Assembly: GCF_932526225.1 (NCBI RefSeq)
Contig: NC_064037.1
Location: 10,708,203-10,772,202, forward strand
Source: Nematostella vectensis
Taxonomy: Eukaryota > Cnidaria > Anthozoa > Actiniaria > Edwardsiidae
Length of the DNA stretch: 64,000 nucleotides
Reading direction: 5' to 3'
Part shown: one piece after another, positions 1-18,672 of the stretch
How positions within the stretch are numbered: the first letter of the stretch is position 1
How the letters are laid out: each line of letters starts with the position of its first letter
Notes under the pieces: generated by a model
Database searches by the model: none
What the model was told of the DNA's origin: nothing
What the model saw: the letters and a program-made list of their open reading frames with translations, nothing else
Made by a program: the position numbers and the translations under genes

Positions 1-6295
<6,295 letters not shown>

Positions 6296-6299
6296 ACGA

Positions 6300-6560
6300 C
6301 AAGATCCAGGATCCCGGATGCTACGTCGCCTGTCCAAAGTCCCGGATGCTAGGTCACCTTAATAACAATCAGGCAATCTCTAGGCCTCATGGTCCAGGGT
6401 CCCGGATGCAAGGTCACCTTATAAACGTCAGGCGACCTCTTGACCTCAATGTTCAAGATCCCGAATGCAAGGTCACCGTATTAAAAGCCAGGCGACCTCT
6501 TGGCCTCATCATCCAAGATCCCGGATGCTAGGTCACCGTTATACAAGTCACGTGACTCCT
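6300..6560. repeat. About 60-bp imperfect tandem repeat after MED15 stop
   Basis: Four to five degenerate units of about 60 bp start a few bases after the MED15 stop codon, each holding a GATCCCGGATGCTAGGTCACC-like core and a CAGGCGACCTCTTGGCCTCA-like second half. It probably lies in the MED15 3' UTR. The ORFs through it are unlikely to be real because the units drift in length. Confidence 0.75.
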
Positions 6561-7017
6561 TGTGGTTATTGGACAGAATCCTGAGTACCAGTAATCTCTT
6601 TATCGACCATTTAGGATGGTAGGCAATGTCCAAAATAGGTCCCGACCATTCTAGAAAATACGAAATATTAACTACGCTTTTGCCCCTCCCCCCCCCCCCC
6701 CCCCCACATATGGACAAAATTTGGGAAATTGGCACCAAATTGTCCCATCACCAATTTACCCAACCTCGTTCACAGCCCCTTACGTTGCTTCTTCTAGTCG
6801 CCATGCGCTTATCGGTCTGTTGTAAAAACCCTTATGCATTTTGTCGCTGTTGCATACATAAATTAACTTTAACTTTATTTATATATTTTTATGTAAAAGA
6901 AATGGAGAGAACACAGATAGAGGAGCCGTGTTGCGGTGTGTTCTTTATGTAAAATGAGAATAAATTATACTATGAAATACATTCTTTTTATAACCTTTTG
7001 ATAATGAGTCAGTATCT

Positions 7018-7424
7018 CATAATATGACATCGGTCTGTTTGTTGACAATTGTCCCATAATACGACATCGGTCTGTCTGTTGTCAATTGTCCCATAATACG
7101 ACATCGGTCTGTCCGTTGTCAATTGTCCCATAATACGACATCGGTCTGTCTGTTTTCAATTGTCCCATAATACGACATCGGTCTGTTTATTGTCAATTGT
7201 CCCATAATACGACATCGATCTATTTGTTGTCAATTGTCCCATAATATGACATCGGTCTGTTTGTTGTCAATTGTCCCATAATACGACATCGGTCTATTTG
7301 TTGTCAATTGTCCCATAATATGACATCGGTCTGTTTGTTGTCAATTGTCCCATAATACGACATCGCTCTGTTTGTTGCCAATTATCCCATAATACGACAT
7401 CGCTCTGTTTGTTGTCAATTGTCC
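7018..7424. repeat. 37-bp minisatellite, 11 copies
   Basis: Eleven units of exactly 37 bp (407 bp in total), each beginning CATAATACGACATCGGTCTG and ending CAATTGTCC, with only point differences. It lies in the interval between the convergent 3' ends of MED15 and the coiled-coil gene. The rest of 6560-8064 shows no gene that I can support. Confidence 0.95.
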
Positions 7425-8064
7425 CAGAATAGAAAGAGCTTCATCGAAACTTTTTTTATCAAGCAACTTAGTTACGTATAGTACTATAATGTCATCGTTT
7501 TCGCGTTTATAACGGGTGACAATTTAATTTTTTTATCTTTTATTCGTGAGAGGTAAAATTAAATACATAATGGTCGGTAAAACAGGAATCCAGACTTTTT
7601 TTAAAATCCTCGTGTGAATTCGAGTTATCTGCGAACTCATATCTAATAAAGAGAAAACAAGTGAAAAATTTAGGAGAGTTTGCTTAATGTTGTGCACACC
7701 CCATGGATTCCAGAAAAAGAGAGATGTCTATTTATTATGTGCCAAAATTGCAAATAGCAAAATATAAGTCTAATCGATGTTAAAAATTAAAAAAAAAAAA
7801 AAAAATGGTAGGGTCGTATCGTTTTCGTGCATTTTTATAGATGCTTTCGGTCGACTACGTGTAAGTCGTACAAAGTTTTTGTTAAGCGGTTTAAAACGAA
7901 CGCCGTTTGTCGAAAACGATACTAATTGACATCGTTTGCAGTATATGGTAGCTGGCTTCCATTTCTAAGCTTTTTGTCTATATCTCGGTTTGTGTCAATA
8001 AACCACGTGGCGAGTCCATCTCACCCCCACCCTCCCCACCCACAAGTGTATGTGACTTCACTTA

Positions 8065-8564
8065 TCTACCTTATTACACTTAATTTTCGCGACGTCAAAA
8101 TTTCGCGATTTTCAGATGGCGAAATTTCGCGACACTTTATTTTTGCGGTTTTCCTATTTTCGTAAAAACCAGATCACTTTATTTTCGCGATTTCGAGATT
8201 TTTGGATAATAAAATCAAACAAAACAAATGGAATTAAAATGTGCTGTAATCATCAAAACTGACGCAGTTTTTTAACAAAAAGATGCGTTGGCTAAATTTA
8301 CTTTCATAAAAATCTATAAATAAAAGTCCAACTCAACCCCTTACGGTACTATATGTACATTAGATGACTAAATAGACAAGGTGTTTCCACAAAGCTTATT
8401 AAACGGCCAATATTCCGCAAAGGTTTCTTGTGTACTCACTTAATTTTCGCGCCTCCTAATTTTAGCGACACTTAATTTTCGCGTCACTTTATTCTCGCGA
8501 ATCTTTTAACATCGCGAAATTCGTGAAATTAAGGTGACGCGAAAATTAAGTGTAATGAGGTAGA
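8065..8564. mobile_element. 500-bp MITE with TA target duplication
   Basis: Inverted ends of about 27 bp (TCTACCTTATTACACTTAAT... at 8065, mirrored at 8564 with few mismatches) are flanked by TA on both sides (8063-8064 and 8565-8566). Inside are many subterminal copies of TTTCGCGA/AATTTTCGCG on both strands. No transposase ORF. TA duplication and subterminal repeats fit a non-autonomous Tc1/mariner-type element (family inference). It ends about 110 bp short of the stop codon of the coiled-coil gene. Confidence 0.85.
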
Positions 8565-8672
8565 TAGCAGTGGTCAGGTATTGATAATTTGATGTAATAT
8601 TTATTTTATGTTCAATTCTTCCATCCTATTAGCAATAGAAAGAGAATGAATTTCTTATGGTAGTGATAAGGG

Positions 8673-11600
8673 TTAATCCCCATTGACTGTGCTGCTACAG
8701 AGGTTTGAATTGCTGTCTTGCCTCCCTCCAGAGTCGAGGGATCCTCTGCTGACATTGCTCGTTATACTAGCGATACTAGAGTGCCTTGAAGAGCAGAATT
8801 CCAATCCCTGATCCCCATTATCGCTATCAGCTAAATCCTCATCGCCTGTTATTCGCGACTTGAAGTTCTTCCCTTTTGATTTCCTCCCCTTCAGGCGGGC
8901 GTTTTCCTTTTTCAAAGCCTCCAATTGCTTTAGCAGCTCCTCTTTCTCCTCCTCCAGCACGTTATTTTTCTCCCGTTCTTCCATTGCAAAGTTGTTTGCT
9001 ATAACCACAGCTTTTCGGAGGTCATCCTGTAAAGTTTCACTGTCTTTGAATCGCTCCTCGAAGTCGGCATTTATCTCCTGAAGCCGCGCGATTTTCGCGT
9101 TGGATTCCTTCAGTTCCGCATCCGACTTTTGAAGAAGAGATTGCAGTGTTTTCATAGCCCCTAGTGGTGGTGTTTTGGGCATCTCCACAGTCGAGTGACG
9201 TCTTCTAGAGATACTCCTGTTTAAGTACTTGGACAAACTAGCAACTTCATCTTCCAAGTGCTGCTTTTCCCTGGACACCCTGTCCATATTGATGCTAGCG
9301 ATGGAGGCTTTCCTTTGCAGGAAGCGTGCGTGCGGAGGAGGCTTCACGATGATGTCATCGTCTGATTCCTCCTCCTCCTCGTCCTCCTTGATGACGTCCT
9401 TGGTCGATTCATCTTCTGGTGACGCTCGCGTTTCCTGTATGTGTGCCATCCGATTTTTAAGAACTGAAACTGGAGAGTGACAAATGTTAGAAATTGATCG
9501 TATTGCAATGCTTTTAATTGCAGCGTTGAAGACGAACCAAATCTCAGAATGACTTAACCGACATTTAGCTAAAACCACTGGCTCGTTTCTCGAAACAACG
9601 CCCGAGAATTCTCGGGCCCGAAAACGATTTTTTCCTTTTGAAAAGCTGGCTAATTCCCATAAAAGTTATGGTATCTAAACCGGTTGAAATATCGTCAAAC
9701 CTCGTATTTTACCACAAAGATTCATGTAAAGGATGATTCTCTTTATCTTTCCCGAACTTCTCGGGCCCGAAATTCACATGGCTTAAATAATTAAGAAAGT
9801 TCTCGGGACCTCGCAGTCACCCGAGACTTTTAGGGTAACTTTTTGGCTTCAGCAAAACTTCGAAAATAGCCCGTATTGAGCGTAATCATTTGGAAAAAAA
9901 ACATGGCAAAAATGCAAAATAAAGTTTTCGGGCCCGAGAATTTTCGGGTGTTTCGAGAAACGGGCGCCAGGCCCGTAGCGAGGATGTTGAGCGGGGGAGG
10001 ATGGGGGAAGGGGGGGTAGTTTACCCATTTAGCGGGCCATTTTCTCTTAGGTAGTTCATCCTACCTAGCAAGACAGTGATGAATAACGTATGTGCATGCG
10101 CGTGTTCTGGCGAAAACAAACAAAATTTCAGTGTTGAATCGTTCGAGTAAAGGTACGAAAAGATGACTTCAGTCGCTGTTTTGACTAACTGTACAGCATT
10201 AAAATCATACTGTACAAAAGATAACACATTTGTTTGATAATGAGGGAGTCATAAAAAAATATATAGCCTTAAGTTTGATTTAGTTTTCTTATTATTCGCC
10301 AAAATGTGAGAGTTCGCCGGAAAACGCCGCCATTTTAAAACAAAAATGCTGGTTTAATCGCGCGTCACTGGAATTAGTCTTACGTTTTTCAGCACTGCTA
10401 CCTAGCAATAGTACTCAATTCTCCAAGAGCCCTCTAAACTATTGAGTCCCTTACATGCTCGTTCAACTTTCATATCCTTTTCAACGAAGGCATGACTACC
10501 TTTCATAATGAAGCGAGAACTGTGTAGAAGGGGAAACGCAAGACCTTGATCTTACCTGGTGCTTTCGGCTCCGGCTGCATCCATGAACGATTCATTTCAT
10601 TGTTAACAGGCGGGCGGCCGTCTTCCTCATCCTCGCTGCTGCTACTGCTACCAGAGGAGCTGCCCTTGTCTGATACCTGTTCCTCTCCTGCAGATTCCTT
10701 CATCGGTGGTTCCTCTTCACCTTCCTCGACATCGTTATCCTCTGACTCCTCTGAGGAAGACTTATCGCTTACTTTACCTCTGGATGCTTGTTCTTGCCTC
10801 GCGAACTCCTGCGCTTTCGCGATTAACCGGCTCATGTCATCCATGGGTATCGGAGATTCTGGCTCTTTCTTTACTGGTGTTTCCAACTCCGGTCCACCAC
10901 CGTTCATTTGCATACAGCGAATAAGGGCCTGTTTCTCTTCCTCCGTTTCCTGCAAGTTTTCTTTCAGCTCCTCGATTCTCTGCTCGAATGACTTTACCTG
11001 GGACTTGTACGTTTTTTTCTCTTTCCTCATCTTATCTCGTATTTGAACGTTTTCTTTATCAAGCTTTTGCATTCGTTGCAACATGGCTTTGAAATCCTCC
11101 GAGGAATTTTCCAGCCGTCTCTCCATGCTCTTCTTCTCTGCCCTTGTCTCTTTAAAACTCGACTTGAAGTGTTTCAGATCGTCTTGCAGAACATACACGT
11201 AATCTTTAAGTTTTTGCGGTGCATTATTCAATTCACTTGGGGCATCATTTTCTTCATCACTGCTGCTATCGTAGAAGCTAGTGCCCCCCGAACTGAACTC
11301 TGATTCCATCGAGTACGACCTCTTCCCAAAGATAGTACCTCCTCTGGACTTAGGCGTGCGAAAGGAAAAGGAACTAGTGACATTCGGCTGCTCTTCCTCG
11401 CTCGCGTCCTCTTCATTTTCATCTTCTTCATTCTCGTCATCTTCCTCTTCTCCATCCTCGTCGCCAGCGTTGTCCTGTCCTTCCACCTCCTCTTCGTGCT
11501 GCTTCAAAATATTCATCAACAGCGTTTGTTTTTGCGAATAGAGCTTAGACACCTCGTCTTCCAAGTCTTTGCATTTTTTCTCCGCGTCCTCCAGGTTGGA

Positions 11601-12815
11601 TTCCAATTTCTGTAGCTGGCGCGTTGCTTTCTGGGACACCTGTACGCTCTTCATGTCTTCTCTGTATGACAAAACCTGTTTGAGGTACTTCGTCTCCTGC
11701 TGGTAATCATCGTTCTCTTCTTTTAAATCTTCTATCCTTACCTCCAGCTCCTCAATTTTTATCTTCTGCGATTCGTACTCTTCCTGGAGAGCATTCAACT
11801 CAAGTCTCAGTTTAGCACAACCAGGGCACCCTTCCACCTCCTCATCCGTTCGAGAAAACGAGACATTGTCAGCCTTTGATAGTTCAACATTTCTATTATT
11901 CAATTCCTCATTAATTTCTTTCAAATGCTCAATTTCCTTGTATTGATCTTCTAAGTCATCCATCTGCTCATCTCTAACTTTCTCAAGTTCCTTTACTTGC
12001 TTAAGTAAAATCTCATTTTGATCCACCCTATCCGCAAGTTCCTTGCGAAGCTTTTGATTTTCATTATCCAGACGATCATTAGATGGAATTCCTCCCCCAT
12101 GCTTATTACCTGTAGTTTCTTGTTTGTCCATTTGTGACAGAACCATTTCTAGACCCCCGAAACACTTCTTCATGATTGCCATCATTTCCGCACCATTACT
12201 CACAATTTCGTCATGCAGCAACCCGTTCTCTTCCTTGACTCTAACAACCGAGCGTTTAACGTCCCGAAGACCATGTAACAAGTCATTAAGTCTATTCCGA
12301 AGTCTTTTATTCTCAGCAACTAGATTCGTGTTCTCCTCCGATAGTCGATCGGCGTCTTCAAGACTCGCGTCTATCTCTTTTTGAAGACGTTTATTCTTAT
12401 TGATCAAGTTATTTTTTTCTCCTTGTAGTACTGTTTTTTCATCCTCTGTGCGTTCCACTGATATCTGAAGTTTTTCCATTTCCACTAGAAGTGTATTATG
12501 TCTTGACTGAAGTACTGACTTTTCTGATATTGCTTTTTTCGAAGCCTCATTGGCCTCGTCCAGTTTCTTCCTCGTCTTTTCAAGGTCTTTTGTCGCATCG
12601 TTTAGTTGAACTTGTAGCCGGATGTTATCCTTTTCCACTGATGCACCAGAAGATATCCTCTTCTCCATGATGTCCAGTTTTTCCTGCAGCGAGTCCCGCT
12701 CGCCTTCTAACTGGCGGATCCGTGCCTTCAGCATGGCGAGTTCGTCCCCAGTCGGCTTTCCTGGAAACAGAGATCCTAATTTTTTAGCATTTGCTTCAAG
12801 AGCGCCACGGCTCAT
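8673..12815 (-). CDS. Large coiled-coil protein (two big 3' exons)
   Basis: Exon 12815-10556 (2260 nt) joins in phase 1 to exon 9469-8673 (TAA stop), giving 1018 codons if translation starts at the ATG at 12815. The first exon is almost continuous heptad-rich coiled coil with MSRGALEANAKKLGSLFPG at its N-terminus, then an acidic Glu/Asp tract of about 30 residues, a Ser-rich linker, more coiled coil, and a Ser/Glu-rich acidic region. The last exon adds Ser-rich RRHSTVEMPKTPP, a further coiled coil (LRKAVVIANNFAMEEREKN) and a Ser-rich tail. No catalytic or CH domain is seen; I cannot name the family. The donor at 10555 is GTAAGA. The acceptor is doubled (exon start 9469 or 9463, both in frame). 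A TAG stands directly before the ATG, so this is either the true start of a transcript or part of the longer gene at 13997-18672. Likely cytoskeletal or scaffold (inference). Confidence 0.85.
9582..9967. mobile_element. Foldback MITE rich in CTCGGGCCCGA
   Basis: Inverted ends (TCGTTTCTCGAAAC... at 9582 and GTTTCGAGAAACGGGCGCC near 9951-9967) of about 40 bp with few mismatches, plus internal copies of the palindrome TTCTCGGGCCCGAA. It lies in the last intron of the coiled-coil gene, about 110 bp upstream of the acceptor (minus strand). Non-coding. The adjoining stretch 9968-10020 (GCCCGTAGCGAGGATG and a G-rich run) looks like the worn end of another small element. Confidence 0.75.
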
Positions 12816-13882
12816 CTAGGGAACCTTTGCCGAAACAGAGATATCAATAGTTAGACCTTTTTTTAGGAAAACGCGCTGTGTATGTACGTGATGCTACGAG
12901 AGGCGCTAGATCAATGTGCTAGCACTGTTTACACAATGTTGGGGCTGTTCTACGGAGATATAAGGAGCTAAAGGAATGGGGGAATTAATTCTATAAGCTT
13001 CTGATATCTTCTAGGTTTTTTTTCGCGGGCTACTGTAGACAGCGATAGGCAACCGTTCGAACCTCTTTGTTTAAACTTCGTCTATTTTTATTGAGATGGA
13101 TTGAAGAAAAACGTAGATAAACCTCGTGTTATCAACCATCGAAACGTTCTTCCTTTGGTTAGGGTAGACACTGTTCAAAGACGAAGGTAACGATTTGTAA
13201 AAGTGGATCGTAACAAACCGATGCTGTTAACGCTACTCCGACATTGTCGCTATTTTTGTTGAAGATAGTCGAAAGAGATAGCCCAACACTCGTAATATGC
13301 ACTGACCTAAAACATCTTTTGTTGAGACTGCTTTTACTGTTCTCGACTTGACTTGTGGCCTGTAAAAGAAACGTCGGTTGTAAGAAAGGCGATCACTGGG
13401 TTCTCTATGCCATATGGCGAAAATATTCTCTTGGCATTATAGCCAGATTCGTTGTTGCACGCCCTCGTTTTCAAAACTCGAAAAATTTGCTGCGTTTTCC
13501 GATCCGCCAATCATCACATCTCAGCATAAAAACCACTCGCCAACGCAATTCTTTCGGAAAAACGAGTCATGTTTTTAACCGAACTCGAAAGCGGCGAGAT
13601 GCAAGCTTAAGCTCGGGGCCCTGAATTTACAGACCGCCTCCTCCGATGACTGACGAACAACGAATTTGGCTATAGAACAATGACAATTCTCCTTTTCAAA
13701 TTCCCCAGCGCCATATTGAAGGGTCACCAGAACCCTAGTTTCGTCGCACATACTTTAGACATGTCTTTAACAACAATGTTTGGTCAATGTCGCCCTTACT
13801 TTAAGGGCCTAGTAACCTTTCAGATGGCGCAGCTTTTCAACTTTAAAAATCTATCTTTATGAATTCTCTTATCCTAAAGGAT

Positions 13883-13947
13883 CTGTCACACGTACGTTTT
13901 TTCTCTTGCGACCTGCCTCGCAAAAAAAATAAACGTACGTGTGACAG
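13883..13947. repeat. 65-bp hairpin with perfect 17-bp arms
   Basis: CTGTCACACGTACGTTT at 13883-13899 is mirrored perfectly at 13931-13947, and the loop itself contains a TTGCGA/TCGCAA pair. It lies in the presumed intron between 13997 and 12815. It could be a tiny MITE end pair or a transcribed hairpin. Confidence 0.65.
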
Positions 13948-13996
13948 GGCCTTAAACAATGTTTGAACACAACATTACAATTGATAGAATTTCTAC

Positions 13997-16900
13997 CTTT
14001 CGGCAGTGGTGTGGTGGGTGGGCCTCGCTGCGGCACCCACGCCACGTCTATCTCCTCTCGCCCCGTCTGGTGTTGCCTTAGTTCTCTTTTCTTGGTCTGT
14101 CCTTTCGGAAACGCGGCCTACTGAGCTTTTATGCCTTTCATCTGAGCCTAACAAAAGGACGAGGTTATTTATAAATATCTAAGACGGGACATTAAACGTG
14201 AATATTAGCTGTCACTCTGGGATTTCTAATCATGGTCAGAGTGCCAAGTAACACTAAAGCTTACTTATGTTGTCGTTGGGAGGGGGGTAAGGGTGTGACG
14301 GAATTTTCTTACCCCCCACTTCTATCTGCTTCCCCCCCTTGGCCCCTCCCTGCCCTGTGCTAGATAAGGCCTTGGTGGGGTATTTGTGATACCCCTACGG
14401 ATAAAGAATTTGCTCCAATTTTGACCATCCTTGTTACCCAGGGCACATGGCAAGGTGAGCAACCGTCTCACCTTACCTTGTACACCCGGGTTCTTCAAGG
14501 AGTTATTTGGCAAAAGCGTGCAGATAATTTTATAAATAAAATATTGTGAATACGCAAAAACCAACTAAATGTAAGTTATATAATTGCCGCAAAACATAAC
14601 AGAACTCAAACGATCTTAAAGCAAATAAAAATCATATCTCAACGGAAACTCGCTGTAAATAATAATTTTAATCAAGATACCACCCTAAATCAATATACGC
14701 GCTTATTTACATATGCAAAATGGCAGATTTCTATGATTTAATACTGCAAATTGACTCGGGATTAAGCTTAAGATAATCCTAGGTTTCACATAAAACATCG
14801 CTGTAAAAGCTCTCTGGTAAAAGCGCACTTTATAAACATCACTTATTAATGTATAATCATTGATAAAAGAAAATCAATCAAAAATTCAACATATCTACAA
14901 CGACACTCTTGAATGGTCATAGTCATGTATTAATTTGCTCTTAATTCACATGACCACAAGAAAGCAATGTTTTTTATTCAAAGAAATGTCTCCCTATTTG
15001 CATTTGTCGGCGCAAGTATTCGGAAAATGTCCGCAAGATGTTTGATAAGTTGATTTCGATCGAAATCAACTTATAACCCACCACAAAGAACTCATTAAAC
15101 AATTCATATGATAAAATATTACTGTCATAACACGAGAAGCCCTATGGTGTTCCGACAATAACAAATCAATGGACTCGGCATACCTCTCGAAAGTCTGAGT
15201 TTTCTAAGGAACGAGGGCCCTTCTTTCCTACAGCTGCCATCTTGGGGTTTAAACTTCTCCGAATTCAATTCAGATTTTGGTAGTTTTTCAGTGTCCCTCT
15301 TCTTTCGGAACATGTCACGTCACTGACTGTTCCTAATTCGCTGTTCAGTTTAGCTGCTCAAGCAAAAGGAACTATGAGTTCCTATGAGTTGGTGATTATT
15401 ATTCACAGATGCCAATATCAAAATAAAAAAGTCGACTTGCCGGGGGTCAGTGGCAAATTTCATTCACACATCATTTGCTGACGTGACGATCAGGTGACAC
15501 GTCGCTGTACTGATACAAAATGTTTTGTCTAACGCAAATTAAAAGTATTCAAAACTTACTAAAAATATCATTCAAACAAAAGAAGTGGAGATAAATCCGT
15601 CTTCAATGAACGTTATTTGATAATTGGTTTGGCAAAAAAATTTACTTGTGCTGGACCTTTTTTACATATTAATTGCATTTTGATCAACTGCGAAATATTA
15701 AGAAAATGTATACACCTTTTACCCTTGACTTGTAGTATGCAAGTCAATAGTTTTATAAAATAGTTCAAAAAGATCTATTTACCACGTCTGGGACGGAACC
15801 CCTTATGAAATAACCGAACGCTCAACGAGTGAGCAAACAAGCTCCTTTTTCAAATGAAAGGCGCCTTCTTTTCTCCCGTAATCTTCTTAAACAAAAGCCC
15901 CGACAAAGGCGAACAATAAACCCATATCAACTAAATTGCCTTCAAAACGCTTTAAATATAATGTCTGTTTAATGCGTCTATTAAATGCGTCTAGAGTAAC
16001 TTTTCCTTTAACGTGGAAGATAAATCTTTTGCGACTCTTTTAACAATAGAACCTTCCATGACGCAAGACCAATAAACATGTCAAATTAAAGAAATGGCAA
16101 ACATTGTTAAGCTCTTAACATACTTGTCCTTTTTATCAGGATGTTTTGCGAGCCGCTTCCATTATACCAGGTTTTGTGGCATTTTTACCCGTGTATCTAC
16201 AGTAAAACTCTAAACGAGCAATATGTACGTGACAAGACGGCGATTTTCGTCGAATAAAAAAAATCAAAAAAGGGTACATCAGAACCATTGTGAACACAGA
16301 ATTCACAGTTAGATGCTAAGTAACGAAATGTTTTCCATACTTTCATTAACAAAACACAAAGTACAGACAAGTGCTCTTGAACTTTTACTTAAACTTGGAT
16401 AACGAACTGGACATTTTCTTTTCCAAAAAAGCAAGGAAGGAAGGCGAGTAATAGTAGAGTGTCAGTAGACACTCGAGCGGCGCGCGTGGAGTAATCCCTT
16501 ATGTGTTTACCCCGACGCAGTGTGGAAAATTAAAGTCGGCTCTACCTTTACGTGCCCGTTCGGACACCGAATATTTGCCGTGCTTGCCGATAGCGGCGCC
16601 ATCTTGCACGTCCCTTGACGCGTCCGGCATTCCTTGCACCATTTGCTCGTTGACTCTCATGGGAATATGCACCTCTTGCGCCATCTGTTGACCTCCAACC
16701 GACACCAGATGAGGACCATCGATGGCGTCAGATGGGATATTCATCGCTTGCACACCCGCTGATGGAACCGTGGGCGCATTCAATTCAGCGAACCGCTGAC
16801 CTCTTGCAAGCTCCCTAACGGGGCCCCACTGACCTTTCGCGGTCTCAATCACAGATTGTTCTGTAGGTGATATTATCTGCTGAACATTCCTTGGAAACGT

Positions 16901-18672
16901 CGTTGACACACGCATGGGATTATGGGCTGCTCTATCTTCAGATTCAGCGATGGCTTTGAGCTGCGAGTACTGAGCATTGTCTAGCGCTTCCTGAGCTTCG
17001 GGTGAAACCTTCACGGCTTCGCCTTGAAAGACTTGAAATGGCACGCAAACGGATACTCTTGAAGCCCAGGAACCCTCGTCCCGTGAAGACTTTGGTACAT
17101 CCCGTATCCCGAAGGGGATGGACACCTGAACAGAGTCGGAGATGAGCTTGGGTGGCTCCTCTGGTTCGTTATCCGAGCTTACGCTAATTCTACGAGCTGG
17201 TAAGGGTATCCCTCTAGGCGTCGTATCTCCATCAGACACGGGTATACCAGTTAATCCTAACGCCCTTGGCGAAGAGGGCTCTTGGGACTTACCCTTTCGA
17301 CTTATCTCCCAGTCAAATTGCTCCTTAAAGCTTGGAGACATCACCGGAAGGTCACGACTGGGGTATCTTTCCCATTTAGAATAAAGCTTTGGATCAGCTT
17401 CCACCATTTTAGGTGTAGCCTCAAATACTCTGACCGAATTCACCGTGACAGTGTATGGCGTGACATCGGCCGATGACCTTCGGGGCTTTGGCGGTGGATA
17501 CCGAGCGGTGCTTTGTATGACTACCGAGTAAGGCTTGTCTGGCTTCGGAGGGGGCTCGCCAGGTGCCGGCTTTATTACGAAGTTAGATCCCGACTCTAGA
17601 GGGCTTCGAAATTCGGCCGCCGGCTTCGGTGACGATCTCGCTGGTTTAGGAGCTGTTTTAGGGGGCGTGTTTGGGCTGGCTTCAGAAAAGCTAGAAGTCG
17701 GAGAAAAGGGGGAATGCAAAGGCTTTCTTTCTTCAAACGAGGGTTGCCTAGTGATTTGGGGCTGGAATTCAAAGACAGTTCTAGTGGGCTTTGGAGAAAA
17801 CTCACGACTGACTGGGGACACAATTGGAGATCGACCAATTCGTGAGAACTCGGGAGTCCCGCTAGACTGACTTGTCGATCTTTCGGAATATTGTCGGGGA
17901 GACTTTTGAGACAGCTCCGAAGGGCGCGAGTAATGATAACCAGGTTTTACTGGGATGGCTTCGTTGGGAGTTCTCGGAGACCTTTCGTATGTTGGCGAAG
18001 ACCGTTCGTTAACTTTCGTCGGGGAAGGCTTTGGTGTGTCGGGATCCGAAAGTGTAGAATCTGAAGACCAACTCTGGCGTTCTGTCTGATTTTTGCCGAT
18101 GAAGTTCCTTTCCTGTGTTTGTCGTTTTGAAAGAACAGACAATATTGTGCTCCTTGCTTTCTTTTTGAGAAGAGCTTGCTTTGGGCTCCCTAGAATAAAC
18201 AAAAGAATTATGATAAAAATAATACGACCGAGCAGAGGAACAAAAGAAAAAGTGGGAGCCTCCCGATGGTCCCCATGCAAATGAGATATAAACGTCAGTT
18301 AAATTAGATATAAAGATGTGAATGGGATATAAATGGGATATAGTATGAAATGACGAAAGAATTGCGCACGTCTGCCAAAATAATATTTTAGAAGTTAATG
18401 GTCATATGCGGCTTGGGACTTGGTTACAACAACCCGTCATAGCTTCTCAGGCATTCTCATCGGGTTTCCTGAGACTAAATGTAATTGTGACGTCACACTC
18501 GGCTGGCTCTCCCTAGTCAATCTCCTCGCGACCAACCACATAGACCTCTAGGGAATAGGCTGCTTCTCATTAGGTACGTAAAACTGAAACTATCAATCAT
18601 TCCAAGAAACACAAAGACGTTTTATTTACCTCGGTCCACCCAAGTGTTGTTGTTGGGACTCTTGGTAAACAT
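13997..18672 (-). CDS. Pro/Ser-rich disordered protein region, probably N-terminal part of the coiled-coil gene
   Basis: Exon 1 is 18672-18630 (ATG TTT ACC, MFTKSPNNNTWVDR, donor GTAAAT, phase 1). Exon 2 is 18189-16546 (acceptor TTATTCTAG; 548 codons). Exon 3 is 14147-13997 (acceptor TTTTGTTAG, ends phase 2). Exon 2 is rich in Ser, Pro, Arg and Lys, with many SP, SPxR and PPPKP motifs, and looks intrinsically disordered; PPPKP motifs may bind SH3 domains (inference). No folded domain is recognised. The exon 2 donor at 16545 (AAAG|GTAGAG) is inferred; without it the frame stays open to a TAA near 16500. Exon 3 encodes a basic stretch (RVSERTDQEKRTKATPDG). Exon 3 can join the 12815 exon in frame only through an unusual GAG acceptor at 12810, or through an undetected small exon. 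The joined protein would have about 1629 codons. Confidence 0.65.
15045..15074. repeat. Perfect 30-bp palindrome without loop
   Basis: Fifteen bases (ATAAGTTGATTTCGA) followed at once by their reverse complement. It lies in the presumed intron, 109 bp downstream of the donor of the alternative first exon. It could be a dimeric protein-binding site or a chance or replication-born palindrome. Confidence 0.7.
15184..15313 (-). CDS. Alternative first coding exon (MFRKKRD...)
   Basis: An ATG at 15313 opens 43 codons (MFRKKRDTEKLPKSELNSEK, then a basic RKLRLSR end) closing at a good donor, GAG|GTATGC, at 15183. The exon ends in phase 1, exactly the phase needed to join exon 3 (14147), and identical to the phase of exon 2 (16546). 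It therefore looks like the first exon of a shorter transcript that omits the Pro/Ser-rich exon 2, driven by a promoter within the intron. No transcript evidence is available here. Confidence 0.55.

Noticed and set aside
7016-7426. CRISPR-like array
   Set aside because: The 37-bp units are directly adjacent with no variable spacers, and the DNA is eukaryotic; it is a minisatellite.
16500-16545. Reading exon 2 of the minus-strand gene through to a TAA at about 16500
   Set aside because: Possible, but the AAAG|GTAGAG donor at 16545 fits exon 3's phase exactly, so I preferred splicing; kept as an alternative.
17535-17870. Plus-strand Gly-rich ORF of 111 codons
   Set aside because: Antisense shadow of the Pro/Ser-rich exon 2 of the minus-strand gene.
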